Part shown: positions 23,801-34,290 of the stretch, in pieces
Numbering within the stretch: the stretch's first letter is position 1
Layout of the letters: each line of letters starts with the position of its first letter
From: Brachionus plicatilis
Taxonomy: Eukaryota > Rotifera > Eurotatoria > Ploima > Brachionidae
Length of the DNA: 52,680 nt
Assembly (NCBI GenBank): GCA_010279815.1
Contig: QEOQ01000544.1
Location: 827,015 to 879,694, forward strand
Reading direction: 5' to 3'
Notes under the pieces: model-generated
Database searches by the model: none
Told to the model about the DNA's origin: nothing
The model's input: the letters and a program-made list of their open reading frames with translations, nothing else
Program-made: the position numbers and the translations under genes

Positions 23801-24653
23801 AATACAAACACGACCTTCGAAGCCTTATCTAATCTGCAAAATTAAAACTAAAATATATGGTTTATGATATACAAGATAAAAAATCGTTTTTCTAAAAAAA
23901 AATTCAATTAATTTTGTCTGTGTATAAAAAAGAAAAATGTGTTTACAAAACTATCAGTCCCTAAAAACACAAAAGAATCAACTTGAGAAAAAAATTAATC
24001 AAAATATGCCAACGCAGCTGATTCAAAGATTCAAAGAGTAAAATTTCAAATTTATCAAATTTTTTAAATCTTTAATTTAATTCAATCTAAAATTCAACTT
24101 TTAAAATAATTACGTTTTCCTAGATTTCCATAAACATAATAAGAGTAGTAGTGCTGTTCACATTCTAAATGTTCAATCAATTAGTTATTGAATTTTGGAC
24201 GTAAATTCAAAATTTACCTGTTGGCGATCTGTTGGTCAAGTTTTTGGCTATGTCATCCCAATTACCGAGACCAAATTGCTCTACTAAATCGAGCAACAGC
24301 AGCTCTTCTTTGAAGGTCCAATAGTTCTCGCTGTCAAACACAGGAAAGCATTCGTTTGACTTGAGGTAATAGCCGTGATCTTTTTTGTGCTCGCCGAGCT
24401 CGGCTGACATTGAAAAACACTAATAGAAAAGATAATTATAAAAAGAAAAGCCAGCTAGATTAGTGTTTACTTTTAGACAAAGATAAAAATTAGAACATTC
24501 ATTGCACTTGATTGACACATTACCTAGAGAATTTAAGCAATATGTACATTTAGTTATGTCAGTTTGAAGACAAGCAGTTGGTGCAGTGTTCAATGATTTG
24601 AATGAAGCAATCGACGAACTGGATGATGATTTAGAATGGTTAGATTTGGACAT
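17819..24653 (-). CDS. TADA2B: Transcriptional adapter 2-beta (ADA2b, SAGA complex)
   Basis: ADA2b joins GCN5/PCAF to SAGA and stimulates histone acetylation. Seven exons: 24653-24471, 24419-24218, 24164-24114, 21014-20483, 20432-19481, 18300-18238, 18055-17819; all phases agree, giving 739 residues. Domains: ZZ zinc finger (CTYCLNSLGNVSIKC ... CSNFYLC-LKCFS, about 35-65), SANT (YWTFKEELLLLDLVEQFGLG NWDD, about 88-150, running into HYYSYYVYGNLGK), the conserved GYMPLRDDFEREF (191) and KYKKFAQLVTASEYEAL coiled segment, and a C-terminal SWIRM (about 632-739: LPGYNLLSENEKK, LSIHMKPNDYINIKTLIIK, ILRFLNDNGWINVA). The EQRALGYMPLRDD context and the ending favour ADA2b over ADA2a. Odd: it is far longer than the 420-residue human protein because of a 230-residue acidic, Ser-rich insert before SWIRM. 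Intron 3 is 3.1 kb and carries mini-transposons. Confidence 0.92.
18301..19480. other. TADA2B intron 5
   Basis: Intron between SWIRM exons, A+T-rich, with donor K|GTAATT and acceptor ATTAG. No other feature recognised. Confidence 0.7.
21311..21783. mobile_element. hAT-like mini-transposon (MITE) in TADA2B intron 3
   Basis: A 473-bp element begins TAGTGTTGGG and ends CCAAACACTA, imperfect inverted termini typical of hAT elements. Both ends are packed with GTCGACTC/GAGTCGAC palindromic words as subterminal repeats. The flanks ATATAAAC (21303-21310) and ATATATAC (21784-21791) match at 7 of 8 positions, as expected for the 8-bp target duplication of hAT transposons. There is no transposase frame, so it is non-autonomous. 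A related end lies at 50352-50394. Confidence 0.75.
21995..22619. mobile_element. Second palindromic mini-element in TADA2B intron 3
   Basis: The left side carries CAAAGTCATGACTTG (22004-22018) and the right side AAGTCATGACTTTGGCACACTG, which are inverted copies around the palindrome AAGTCATGACTT. The right tip read inward begins CAGTGTGCC, again hAT-like. Internal AAGTC words recur near 22520-22560. Left tip is degraded and I cannot define a target duplication. No coding sequence. Confidence 0.45.
22620..24113. other. Remainder of TADA2B intron 3
   Basis: A+T-rich intron sequence. No further gene or element recognised. Confidence 0.5.
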
Positions 24654-25584
24654 TTTGGCGACAGCGTTGCATTCATATATTCACATCATTTGGAAGTTTT
24701 AATTCTTAAAACGATCCAGTCTCTACTTCAATCAACTCTTCCTTTATATGTATTTATTTCTATCAAGTTCAAGCATAAAGAAAATAAAATATTTTAGATT
24801 TTTGTTTAGTATATATTATTTTTTGGTTCGTTTTTTCATTTAATTCTAGTAATAATTTCTAGCTCACGTATGTTAAAAATTAAAATTATTTTTTGGCAAC
24901 TTAGTCTAGCAATATATCATAGGAAAAACGATAATTATGATAATTGAAAGCGGGTATTTGAATTTTTAGCTCATGATTTTCATAATTAATGCGTTGTCAA
25001 ACCATATGTAACTAAAATATGGCGACCAGAATTTTGTCTGTCATACAAAATGTTTTTTAAATCTAGATGAAATTTGAAAGTCCAAAGTGTTTTCAAAGTC
25101 CTTACATAAGGTCTTTGAAAAATAATTTAGATCAATTTTAAATGAATACTTTAAGCAACCAATTTGAAAATGGCTTAGTTTAGTTATTTATGTGTTTATC
25201 TGTACCGAGCTAATGTTCCTTCAGAATATTAAAAAAAAAATAAAGTTAAATAAGATAAAATAAAATTAAAAATAAATAAATAAAAAAAAACAAACAATAA
25301 TTTGAAATAACTAGAGGCAAGGCATTTTAATTATTTGATAGTTCAGGAGCAAAAGAATAAATATTTAAGTAGCAATTACACAATGCAGTTAGATATTCGA
25401 TATATCTTGATATAGTTTAGTTTTTATTTTTTTTTTAAATGTTAATTTCACAATTTAAATGGCTCTGAGTACTAGAACTCCTTCGGCCATTGATTTTCTT
25501 TTTTTTTTTATTTAATAGTTTTACATTAATTAATTGAATAAATAAATAATTTTGGTTAATTTTAAATGATTTAAAAAAAAGATG
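24654..25584. other. Spacer upstream of TADA2B
   Basis: Contains the TADA2B promoter by position. No TATA box or gene identified. A+T-rich with A/T homopolymers. Confidence 0.4.
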
Positions 25585-25872
25585 ATTTAAAATGGTAGCA
25601 ATCAGTATTATTTAGACAAAAATTTTCACATTGACTAAGATTTGAAGCTAACAAATTATCGATTGTGGAATTCCTGTCAAATTTATCCGGAGCACTTACA
25701 GAATCATCTTACAGAAAATTTTTTTGAATTTTACTCAATCCTTTTTAAATTAAATAAAAATAAACTTGTCTTAATCCAGGAAAGTTCATTATCCATTGAA
25801 TATTTGACCATAAAATATTTTGATTCTCTATTCCAATAGATTACTGTTGCTTTTGGGATTGAAGTAAAATGT
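25585..25872 (-). pseudogene. Inverted partial copy of the PAN/apple-like secreted gene
   Basis: The reverse complement closely matches exon 2, the 58-nt intron and the start of exon 3 of the plus-strand copies (about 27120-27405 and 35465-35750). Landmarks include CTGTAAGATGATTCTGTAAG, ATCGATAATTTGTTAGC and GTCTAAATAATACTGATTGC. At the exon-2 start it carries the copy-1 version (CAATCCCAAAAGCAACAG), while at the exon-2 end and intron it follows copy 2 (AATTTAAAAAGGATTGA). It has no first or last exon next to it, so it is a fragment. With copy 1 it forms an inverted repeat about 1.25 kb apart. Confidence 0.85.
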
Positions 25873-26685
25873 AAAGAATTTTTCGCTAAAGCAGATGGTT
25901 GGAGAATATTTCAGATCTAGATTTGAATATAGAAGGAAATTCCAAACATGGTAAGAAAAAAAAACCTATGAATGGGCTTGCAAGAAATTCAAATCATTGG
26001 ATGAATCAAATTTTAGACTAAAATGACATTTAAGAGCCTAAGCAACCCACAAGTTTACAGCCAGTTATGCCATCAACATCTAATGATATTAAAGAAGCTT
26101 TTGAAAATTCAATACCGGTCCCTCTTAGTAATACAGATCAAGAAGCTTCAAGCATTTCAATTAGACCAAAGTTATTAAATGTTCAAATTAGTTCACACAT
26201 TTAATCTTTATATTGGCATTACGCTATATTATACCTTTTTTCTTCACTAAAATAATATTTTTATTGTTGTAAAACTATTGAGACCACATATTTTGAATCA
26301 TTTATAAATGCCAGTCCAGACAAGCTTTGAAAAAGAAACTCTTACTCTTCTAACTCCATTTTATTTTTTTTGTAATCTGAAAGAGATTTAACTCCTCACA
26401 GATGAACAATATTTAAAAAAAAATTTAAAATTAATATTGTCTTCAAAAGAATATTTCGGTTATTTTTGTATACATTATAAGGCACAAAATAAGAATCTTG
26501 GTAAACAAAACAAGATTTTGAAATTTGATTATTTTTTCAGATTTTAAAAACAAATCAATAAAACGCCTTGAAAAAAATAAAGTTAAACTTAATTTACTAA
26601 AATTTTTTAAATACGATTTTTAACACTCGTGGCTTTCAAGAAAATAAAACCAGCAATTTAAATTACTAAAAACAAAAAAATTGAT
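25873..26685. other. Spacer with possible transposon debris
   Basis: At 26000-26040 (plus) one frame reads YEWACKKFKSLDESNFRLK before a stop, reminiscent of a zinc-finger start, and at 26047-26203 another stays open for about 50 codons (QPTSLQPVMPSTSND ...). I cannot identify either and take them as mobile-element debris. Nothing else seen. Confidence 0.3.
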
Positions 26686-26693
26686 TATAAAAG
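26686..26693 (+). promoter_or_regulatory. Candidate TATA box of PAN-like gene copy 1
   Basis: TATAAAAG lies 46 bp before the start codon and is conserved in the second copy (35032-35039) within the sequence GATTATAAAAGAAAA. Position and conservation suggest a TATA promoter with a very short 5' UTR; no expression evidence. Confidence 0.5.
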
Positions 26694-26731
26694 AAAACTG
26701 AAAACTGAAATAATTTTCAAAAAAAATTCAA

Positions 26732-27693
26732 ATGATTTTGGAAAAAGTCTTAATATTTTTAATCATTAGTTTAGTTAAAGCTAATATTTTGAGTGAAAGC
26801 TACAATGTTTTTGAAAATTCAGCATTTGGTTCGGTAAGACGAATTTTTCTCAAAACTGATATTCCAAAAAACATTGAACGACATGATTGTTTGATTGAAT
26901 GTAACAAAAGATACGTTTGCTTAACTGCGTACTTTAAAAAAACTACTGATTCTTCTTTATGTGAACTTTTCTTTACTCCTTATAACTTAACGAATGCAAT
27001 TATTAGCTCCTTGGAAAGAACAATATATCAGAAAAAGAGTACATAATCAACTAAAAATTAAATTAGATTTTTTTGTTAATATTTCATTCATTTTTTTAGT
27101 TCCAACAAATTATATTGGATCAGTAATTTTACTTTCAATCCCAAAAGCAACAGTAATCTATTGGAATAGAGAATCAAAATATTTTATGGTCAAATATTCA
27201 ATTGATAATGAGCATTCCTGGATTAAGACAAGTTTATTTTTATTTAATTAAAAAAGGATTCATTAAAATTCAAAAAAATTTTCTGTAAGATGATTCTGTA
27301 AGTGCTCCGGATAAATTTGACAGAAATTCCACAATCGATAATTTGTTAGCTTCAAATCTTAGTCAATGTGAAAATTTTTGTCTAAATAATACTGATTGCT
27401 ACCATTTTACTTATTATCCTAATACAACATGTGAGCTTAAAAGCTTTGCTCCAAATAATTTTGGGATGAGCGAATGTTCCAATGAGGCCTCTTGTTTCAG
27501 TTTGGTTGCAGGTAAATTCCAATTTTTTTTTAAATTATTTTAAGATAATGTTTTATTTTAATTTTTATAAGATAACGAAACATTTGTCAATATTCATGAA
27601 TACCCTAGATATTATAGTGATAAAGCATACAAAACTAAAATTGCATTCTATTCGGACGATGATTCAATTTGGTCTGATTGGCATTTGGTTTAA
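26732..27693 (+). CDS. Secreted PAN/apple-like cysteine-rich protein, copy 1
   Basis: Function unknown; PAN/apple folds usually bind proteins or carbohydrates outside the cell. Four exons, 26732-27038, 27100-27231, 27290-27511 and 27572-27693, all phase 1, give 260 residues. Residues 1-18 (MILEKVLIFLIISLVKAN) look like a signal peptide. A first Cys segment has C-x3-C-x6-C...C (DCLIECNKRYVCL, SSLCEL). A second, more PAN-like segment reads SQCENFCLNNTDCYHFTYYP then TTCELKSF and SECSNEASC. Several N-x-S/T sites occur. The third acceptor (TGTAAG|AT) is weak, but without it the frame closes. It ends tail-to-tail with a minus-strand cytolysin-domain-like gene. It is almost identical to copy 2 apart from clustered differences. 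Confidence 0.65.
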
Positions 27694-27990
27694 ATCAGAT
27701 TAGAAAAAGCGCGCAATTCTAATGCAGAAAGTAAACAAGTTACTTGATATTTTTTCTAAATAATTGATATTAATTAAATAGCAACATTTTTTTATTTAAT
27801 AATTAATTTTTTATTATATATGAATGTCAATTCCTTAAACTTTGATACTTTTTTTCTAATTTTTTTATTTTGCATTAAATAACTCATTTTTTCCATTAAT
27901 TCTAAAAAATTTCAAAATCAATGCCTTAGAACTTTAATTGATCTAAAATATATTACATTTTTATTGATCTGAAATATACTGAATATATTT

Positions 27991-28244
27991 TCAGCATTGC
28001 TCTTCTCCCCATCCAGGGTGCAAAGTAGTTCCCCAAATATTATAGCACTTTCTTACTGGATTTTGAAATCCTTGGCTAAACACTCCTCTCCAAATACCTA
28101 AAAGTGCCAAAATATTATTTAAATCAATTGGATTATTCAAATAAAATTAGTTACCTATGAAAACTAAATTTTCAGCATGAATTTTACAATTTTTAGTTCC
28201 AATTGGCAGGTCCAGTGTTCTTGATTGACCAGCAAGAAAATCAC
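27991..28244 (-). pseudogene. Truncated 3' end of the cytolysin-C-terminal-domain-like gene, copy 1
   Basis: Two exons match copy 2: 28244-28155 and 28097-27991, phase 1 at each border, ending in a TGA. They encode the second half of a domain that resembles the C-terminal beta-sandwich of thiol-activated (cholesterol-dependent) cytolysins, recognised by WGTTLHPGW near the end. Upstream of 28250 the sequence no longer matches copy 2, so the first-half exon is missing: the duplication boundary falls in the intron. I regard this copy as a fragment without a start, unless a new exon was captured. Confidence 0.6.
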
Positions 28245-28250
28245 CTTTAA

Positions 28251-29376
28251 ACATGAATAAATTCAGCGATGTTCCACTTTTTGTTTTAAAAAAATTAACG
28301 GCAATTTACTAAATTTTACGTTAATTTTTGGTAATTTACAATATTTTAAGAAATTGCCTTAAAAAACAAACAAAAAAAGCGGGATTGTAGATTTTTTTAA
28401 ATTTTTTTTGGTCGAATGATTTCTTAAAAAATATTTATTTTGAAGGCTCATTACCTTTAAAAATTGATAATCTTCAAAAAACTTTATTGAAAATTCAGTA
28501 AATTTAATTATTTAGATAATTTATCTTTTTTATATGTGAGGTTTTTTCAAAAAACATAATATAAAATATATATCTTTTAATTTAATTGGGAAAATAATTA
28601 CTATTTGAAAATATTTAAATACTAGTTATTGAAAAAATTTCAAATAAAAAGTGAAAGGTAAATAAGAGCAAAGAAATTTAATTCCAAGAGATTTGAATTA
28701 AATAAAAAATCAATCAATTTTTGTATTAATTAATTATTTTAAGTGTCTTCGCTATTGTTTTTTATTTCATTTTTTTGAAATGTTGGGCTCATATATGACA
28801 TCTAAATCTTTTTATTGTTCATGAGTCTATGAGGCTCAGAAGTTTAAATAAATAAATAAATATGACATTAACATGGTAACTTTCATTTTCATCACCATCG
28901 CATTATCTAAATAATTGTTGTTCAGAATCAGTTAATTCAATATTTTTATTTATTGAATGAATATTTTCGATTTTAATTTTTTTTGTTCAAGAAAAATCAC
29001 ACAAAATTCTTATAATTTTATTCAGAAATTAAATGATCTAATTGTCCCTTGTGATTTTTTAGTTTCTCATTTTACCACATGATTTTAGGTTATTATGTGC
29101 TAATTTTGATTTAAACTTAGAAGTTAAAATAATAAGTGATTTTTTAAAAATAAATTTTATTTGTAGCATATTAGTTAAAAAGGTTTTCATTAAATTTTTA
29201 AGAGAATTATATTAAGAGAATGACGTTATTGCGATGAATACTGCATGTGGTCCAAAATTTTTGCACAGGTTACATAAGCCAATTTTTTTAAAAGGTTGAT
29301 TGTTAATAAAGTTTGAACTAATCGAATTAAAAAAAATTAATTAATTTTTTTAGTCATAAATTTATTAATAAAATTC
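28251..29376. other. Spacer between duplicated module and ABCF1
   Basis: A+T-rich. A short (AAAT)n run at about 28846-28862 follows TATGAGGCTCAGAAG and might be the tail of an old retroelement. No gene found. Confidence 0.35.
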
Positions 29377-31253
29377 TTAATCGCCTGCAGTTGCCGAAGA
29401 GGCAGCTGCAGAAGGATTCTGAACAATTTCCTCACCAAAAAAGTTCAACAACTCGGCTCTATAGTCATCGAAATCTCCATTAAAAGCTGCAACTTTTTGG
29501 TTTTCGATCACATAAAGCTGACAATCAGTCTCTCTAATTAATCTCTCATCATGTGAAACAATAACTACTCCACCTTCAAACGAATTCATAGCTTCGGCCA
29601 ATGCATCTATAGACTCAATATCCAAATTATTAGTTGGCTCATCTAAAACTATAATATCAGGAGCCTTGCTCACCAAATCACTTAGAGCCACTCTTGCTTT
29701 CTGTCCGCCAGATAAATTTTCAATCTTAATCTCATGAACAAAGCCTGGAAGTCCCACAGAACCGAGTCTTTTCCGGCATTCTTGGTAGTCCAAGTTATAC
29801 ATAGTCCTCAAATGTGCAACCGGTGATAAATTAACATCAAATTGATCGGCTGAATGTTGGTCAAACCGACCAATTTTTAGGAAACTATTTCGCATCACCT
29901 CTCCACCAGTAGGCTGTATATCTCCAAGAAGGATTTTCAGAAAAGTTGACTTTCCGACACCATTGGGTCCTATTATTGCAATTCTAGACTTCATATCAAC
30001 TCCAAAATTTACCTCTTTAAAAAGATATTCCTGTCCCGGATACTTGAAACTCACATTTTTCAGTACTAATACTGGTGGGCTTAAGTTATGAGTTTTGGGA
30101 AATTTAAATTTTACAACATAGTCTTTGGGCTTTTTTAATAATTCAACAGGCTCTTGTTTTTCTTTTTTCTTAGCATCTTTTTCTTGCTCACGACTCAGCA
30201 ATTCTTTACTTTTTTCCTGGGCTCGCCTGCCCGATTTACTGGTCGATTTCATCTCATTGATTTTCTTTTCCTGCTTTTCATACTCTTTTTGCTCTTCACA
30301 TTTTTTTTGAGTCAACATTTTTTTAACTTTGGAATAATTACCGCGGTAATAGTACAATTTTTGATTATCTAAATGGATGATGTCAGTGCAAACATTGTCC
30401 AAAAAACTTTGGTCATGAGACACAACAAGCAAAGTTTTTTTCCATTTTTGTAAATAATTGTCTAACCAAATGACTGCGTTAAGGTCCAACTAGTTAGTTG
30501 GCTCGTCGAGCAACAATAATGTGGGCTCAATGAATAAAGCTCTCGCAAGAGAAATTCTCATCCTCCATCTCCCTGAAAAATTTTTGGTCACTCTGTGCTG
30601 CATCGCTTGGTCAAAGCCCAGACCGGACAAAATTTGGCAAGCCTTTGCCTCGGCGGCATCGGCCTTCATAGCATCTAGCTCTTCGTAAATTTGATTCAAG
30701 TGATCAATATTTTCTTGGGTTTGATCAGGCTCAGACAGAAGGACCTCTTCTTCTTCAATTAATTGACTTCTTTTTTTGTCCGAACTTAGGACAGTATTTA
30801 GGGCCGAAGCTTCGTCAGCCCTTACCTCTTGTTCACAGAAGAGAATGTCAATATTTGGTGGAATGTTCAACGATCGACTAGCTATATGCTTGAGTAAAGT
30901 TGATTTTCCTATACCATTTGGTCTGAGCAAAAATTAAGCCTTAACTTTGAGATAAACAAAGAATAAAAAAGGAATTACCCCACAAGTCCATAGCGACGCC
31001 CATTGGAAATTTTTAAGTCTGCATTTTTGAACAAAAATGTGCCGTGAACAGAAATTGAAAAGCCTTCGATTTTTATGTCTTGTGAGGCCTCTAACAGATC
31101 ACTTCGGCCTTGATGACCCGCTGTCAGCGAAAAGTTCTCTAAGCCTCGAGGAGCCTCTTCAGATGACTGTTTTTCGGGACTTGGATCTGAATTGTTAACA
31201 TACGGAGTAGATAGGAAATTTTCTAAAGATGTTTTTTCTTCAATTGAAAGCAT
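29377..31253 (-). CDS. ABCF1: ATP-binding cassette protein ABCF1 (ABC50-like), with in-frame stop
   Basis: ABCF1 is a soluble twin-ABC ATPase that associates with eIF2 and ribosomes during translation initiation. Exons 31253-30979 and 30922-29377 join in phase 2 (about 606 codons). NBD1: Walker [10 protein letters not shown], signature SGRWRMR, Walker [10 protein letters not shown], switch VVSHDQ. NBD2: [35 protein letters not shown]. The matches [36 protein letters not shown] and [17 protein letters not shown] fit ABCF1 rather than ABCF2/3. The long Lys/Glu-rich N-terminus of the human 845-residue protein is missing; the start at 31253 is the last ATG, and 31280 or an upstream exon is possible. 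Odd: a TAG at 30492-30490 replaces the His after DEPTN in NBD1, and the signature has Arg in place of the second Gly. All else is open. Confidence 0.85.
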
Positions 31254-32569
31254 TTTATCAAGTCTGAGCAGAATGAACATTTTGAGATATAAAAAGGGTC
31301 CAAACCCGAAAAATTTCAATTTATTTTAAGATTTTTTAAATTTAGACAAAATTTTTGCAATATTTAATTGTAATTTTATTTTAAAATTATTTAAAAGAGT
31401 TGGAATACTTTTTTTAAATAAAGAGGTTGTGCATATTTCAATGATAATTTTGCCTAAGAAAAAAAACGCCTTTTACCTAAAATATACCAAAAATCTTTTG
31501 ATAATCTTAAAATTCAGCTTAAAATTTAGTGTCCAGTAGCTTTTTTTTTATAAAAAAAATATTCAAGCGAGATATCCTGTGTAATCGATTTTTGATATTT
31601 TTTGATTTTGATTTAAGAATTTGATCGTTCTAAATAAATTTGATAAAGCAAAATCATACCGAATCGGCAATAAAAAAATTTTCTTTGTTCCTTCTCATAA
31701 GTTGAAGGTCTTTTAAGTCAAGGTTTTCAATATTCAACAAAAATTCAAGGACATTTTAAAATGTAACATTAAAAAAGAATCTGTTATTAAGATTATTTTA
31801 TTTTAATTTAATTTTAAAATAAAAAATAAAATAATAAATAAAAAAGATTTTTTTTCTTTCAATTTTCTAAGTTGAGGGGGGTCTAGGGGTCAGTTAATGA
31901 TTATATTATGTCATGATTCAAAAATTAATTTATAAAAATATTAGGCAAAGAGGAATCAAAAAAAACTAAAATAGTCATAATTATATGTTGGGGCTTGAAG
32001 TAATAGAGTTTTTTCTCTTAAAAGCCTATTTCGTGAAATCATTGAAGAAATCATTATGATGAACCCGACCAAAGGTTTGCCAAAGTTTCTAGGCTTTAAA
32101 CAAGGTCAAAATTAAGTTTCACATTGATTTATATTAATTGAAAAATGTTTAAGGCCTGAAATCTATAAAAACTAAAATACAAGTTGTATTTTAAAATTCA
32201 TGATTTTTGAACCTTGATTCCTAAAAGCCCCAAAACAATTATTGAAAATGGATGTGATATTCTTAATCTGCACCTCGTAAACTATAAGATAACAAATTTT
32301 CATATCATGACAAAATTCAAAATAAAAAGGCAAATTTTCTATTGAAGGATGTACAACCTCTTTAACATATAAACTTGAATTAAAAATAACTAGACAAACA
32401 ATTTAAATTTTTTATCAATTAAAAACCAAATCTTTGCTAAATAAAAAAGTTGTAAAAAAAATGAATTAAAATTTGTTCTTATTCTTTAGATTTCTTGTAT
32501 AATCTTTAAGACATGTTGAATTTTTGAAACTTTTTGATTTAGCCAACGAGTTGTTTTAGTAAAAAACCG
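31254..32569. other. Spacer upstream of ABCF1
   Basis: A+T-rich, no gene recognised. Includes the presumed ABCF1 promoter and any missing upstream exon. Confidence 0.35.
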
Positions 32570-32830
32570 CGGCAGGAAATTGATCATGCAGAGCGCGTCT
32601 ACAGTAGATGACGCCCTGATGCAGTGGCGAGATGTTTGTCAAAGTTGTTCTTGAGTGAGTTCACTGTGGTTGAGTTGATGACATTCTCTATTAGGCCGTT
32701 TCAAATGTCAGCAATTCTAATATTGAAAATGGATTACAACATCTTACTATTTTGCTTCTGAAATGTCCTCTGTGACCTCCTCGCGGCTCCAAACCTAGCG
32801 GTTTTGCCTACCAGTTTATGTGCTCTAAAT
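32570..32830 (-). mobile_element. Dead LINE (non-LTR retrotransposon) 3' coding remnant
   Basis: Island of higher G+C. On the minus strand one frame reads KLVGKTARFGAARR ... FNIRIADI-stop-NGLIENVINS TTVNSLKNNFDKHLATASG. This matches the usual end of LINE ORF2, where 'R-x-x-F-x-x-R-x-x-x-x-WN-x-LP-x-x-V-V-x-x-x-T-V-N-x-F-K' precedes the stop. Two in-frame stops, one at the conserved Trp, show it is dead. The rest of the element is not seen. Confidence 0.6.
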
Positions 32831-33299
32831 TTGATTCGAGCTTAAATTTCTGAATTATAAAATTTGTTGCAAAAATTTAGGAATTAATTATTTTATTTAT
32901 CCAAAATTGTTTATTTATTGAATTTGACGAAGAATTGAATTTTTTCATTATAATTTAAATGATAGAATTTTTTTTCTCTACATTTTGATATATCACACTA
33001 GGAAAAAAAATATAATTAATTCTTAAATATTTTTCACGTTTTTTGATTATATTTTAAAAATTAAAAAATTAAAGTCGTTTCAAAAGTTTAGAAATTCGGA
33101 TAATCCAAAAGATTAAACAATTATAACAATCTTATTTCACATTTTTATTATTAATTCTTATACATCTCTTAATTTTGAATAAATTGTACTCCTATACTAC
33201 TTAATTTAAATACTCTCCAACTCCACAAGTCATTTCAAAATAACCTTACCAAAAAATCTTTATTTTGCCAAAAAATTGGTAAAAAAAAGTGTTTAGCCA
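32831..33299. other. Flank between LINE and Tc1 remnants
   Basis: A+T-rich. GTCGTTTCAAAAG at about 33073 resembles a Tc1 terminus in style, but no inverted partner was found to the right. No gene. Confidence 0.3.
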
Positions 33300-34290
33300 A
33301 CTGTAATGGCTGAAAGTAGGCCAACTTAAAAGTGCATACAAAAAGCAAAATGAGATAGCCATGCTGTTAGGTGTATCTCCAAAACGTGTCTCTTCAACTA
33401 AAAATATATATTCAGAGACTGGTACTGTGTCTGATCGAAGTCGTTCTGGTAGATCTCGGAAGCTAACTTCTAGGGATGAAAGTTAAATTTTTAGAGAGAT
33501 TAGAAAATACCCTACATCCATCTATCAAAAACTCGCCACTGATTTTAATTCTAAGAGTCAAGGGGTTAGCAAAAGTAAGTATACTATAATGAGATTTCTC
33601 TAGAAAAAAGGTTTAGAGTCTCAAACAGCGGTAAGAAAACCGCGTCTTAACATAAAAGATATACAAAAAATATATAAGTGGTGTAAACAGAGACTTAATT
33701 GGAGAGTTAATGATTGGTTTAGAGTAATCTTCAGTGACGAGTCCAATTTTGAACCTTTAATCGTAAATCAAGAGTAAAAGTAAAAATGTTTAAAAATGAG
33801 AAGTTTTATCCGAATGTCTGTAAAGCAAGGTTACAGAACGGTGAAGGTTCAGCCAGTATCTGAGGATGCATTTCTCACAAAGGCACTGGTATATGCAACA
33901 TTTATACAAGAAGAATTATTCGGTTTGTCTACATCATTACCTTGGAAAACAACCTTTTACCATCTGTTGAACTCCTAATTGAGCCAGACGACCCTTGGAT
34001 TTTTCAGCAAGATGGCGCTTCGGCACATACTGCTCACTCAGAACATTGAGGTTCTGCCATGGTGTGCCCGTTGACCTGATCTAAAATTCAATCGAGAACT
34101 TATGGTCATACATGGATGCCAAATTGGTAAAAACTAAATTAGCCTCTATTGAGCATCAAAAAGAGGTTTTACGCAAAGAGTGGTTAAAGATTCTGACTGA
34201 GTTTGTACAAAAATAGATTGAATCTATGCCAAAAAGAGTCTTGGCTTGTTGTAACACCAAAGAGGGTCGTTTCAAATGTTACATTGTAAA
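33300..34290 (+). pseudogene. Degenerate Tc1/mariner-type transposase
   Basis: Cut-and-paste transposase relic. In order: a helix-turn-helix with VSPKRVSSTKNIYSETG and a GRSRKLT basic motif; IYKWCKQRLNWRVNDWFRVI then FSDESNF (first catalytic Asp); WIFQQDGASAHTAHSEH (second Asp); and, after a frame change, SIENLWSYMDA (catalytic Glu). Spacing fits a DD34E-type Tc1 element. There are several in-frame stops (for example at about 33484 and 33601) and at least two frameshifts, so it is inactive. I could not define terminal inverted repeats. Confidence 0.85.

Noticed and set aside
26994..27251. Alternative frame across exon 2 of PAN-like copy 1
   Set aside because: It reads through an intron; the conserved exon model of both copies is preferred.
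30125..30372. Plus-strand frames opposite ABCF1
   Set aside because: Phe/Leu/Ser-rich mirrors of the Lys/Glu-rich linker.
33073..34275. GTCGTTTCAAA words flanking the Tc1 relic as terminal repeats
   Set aside because: They occur as direct, not inverted, copies, so they are not the transposon's ends.
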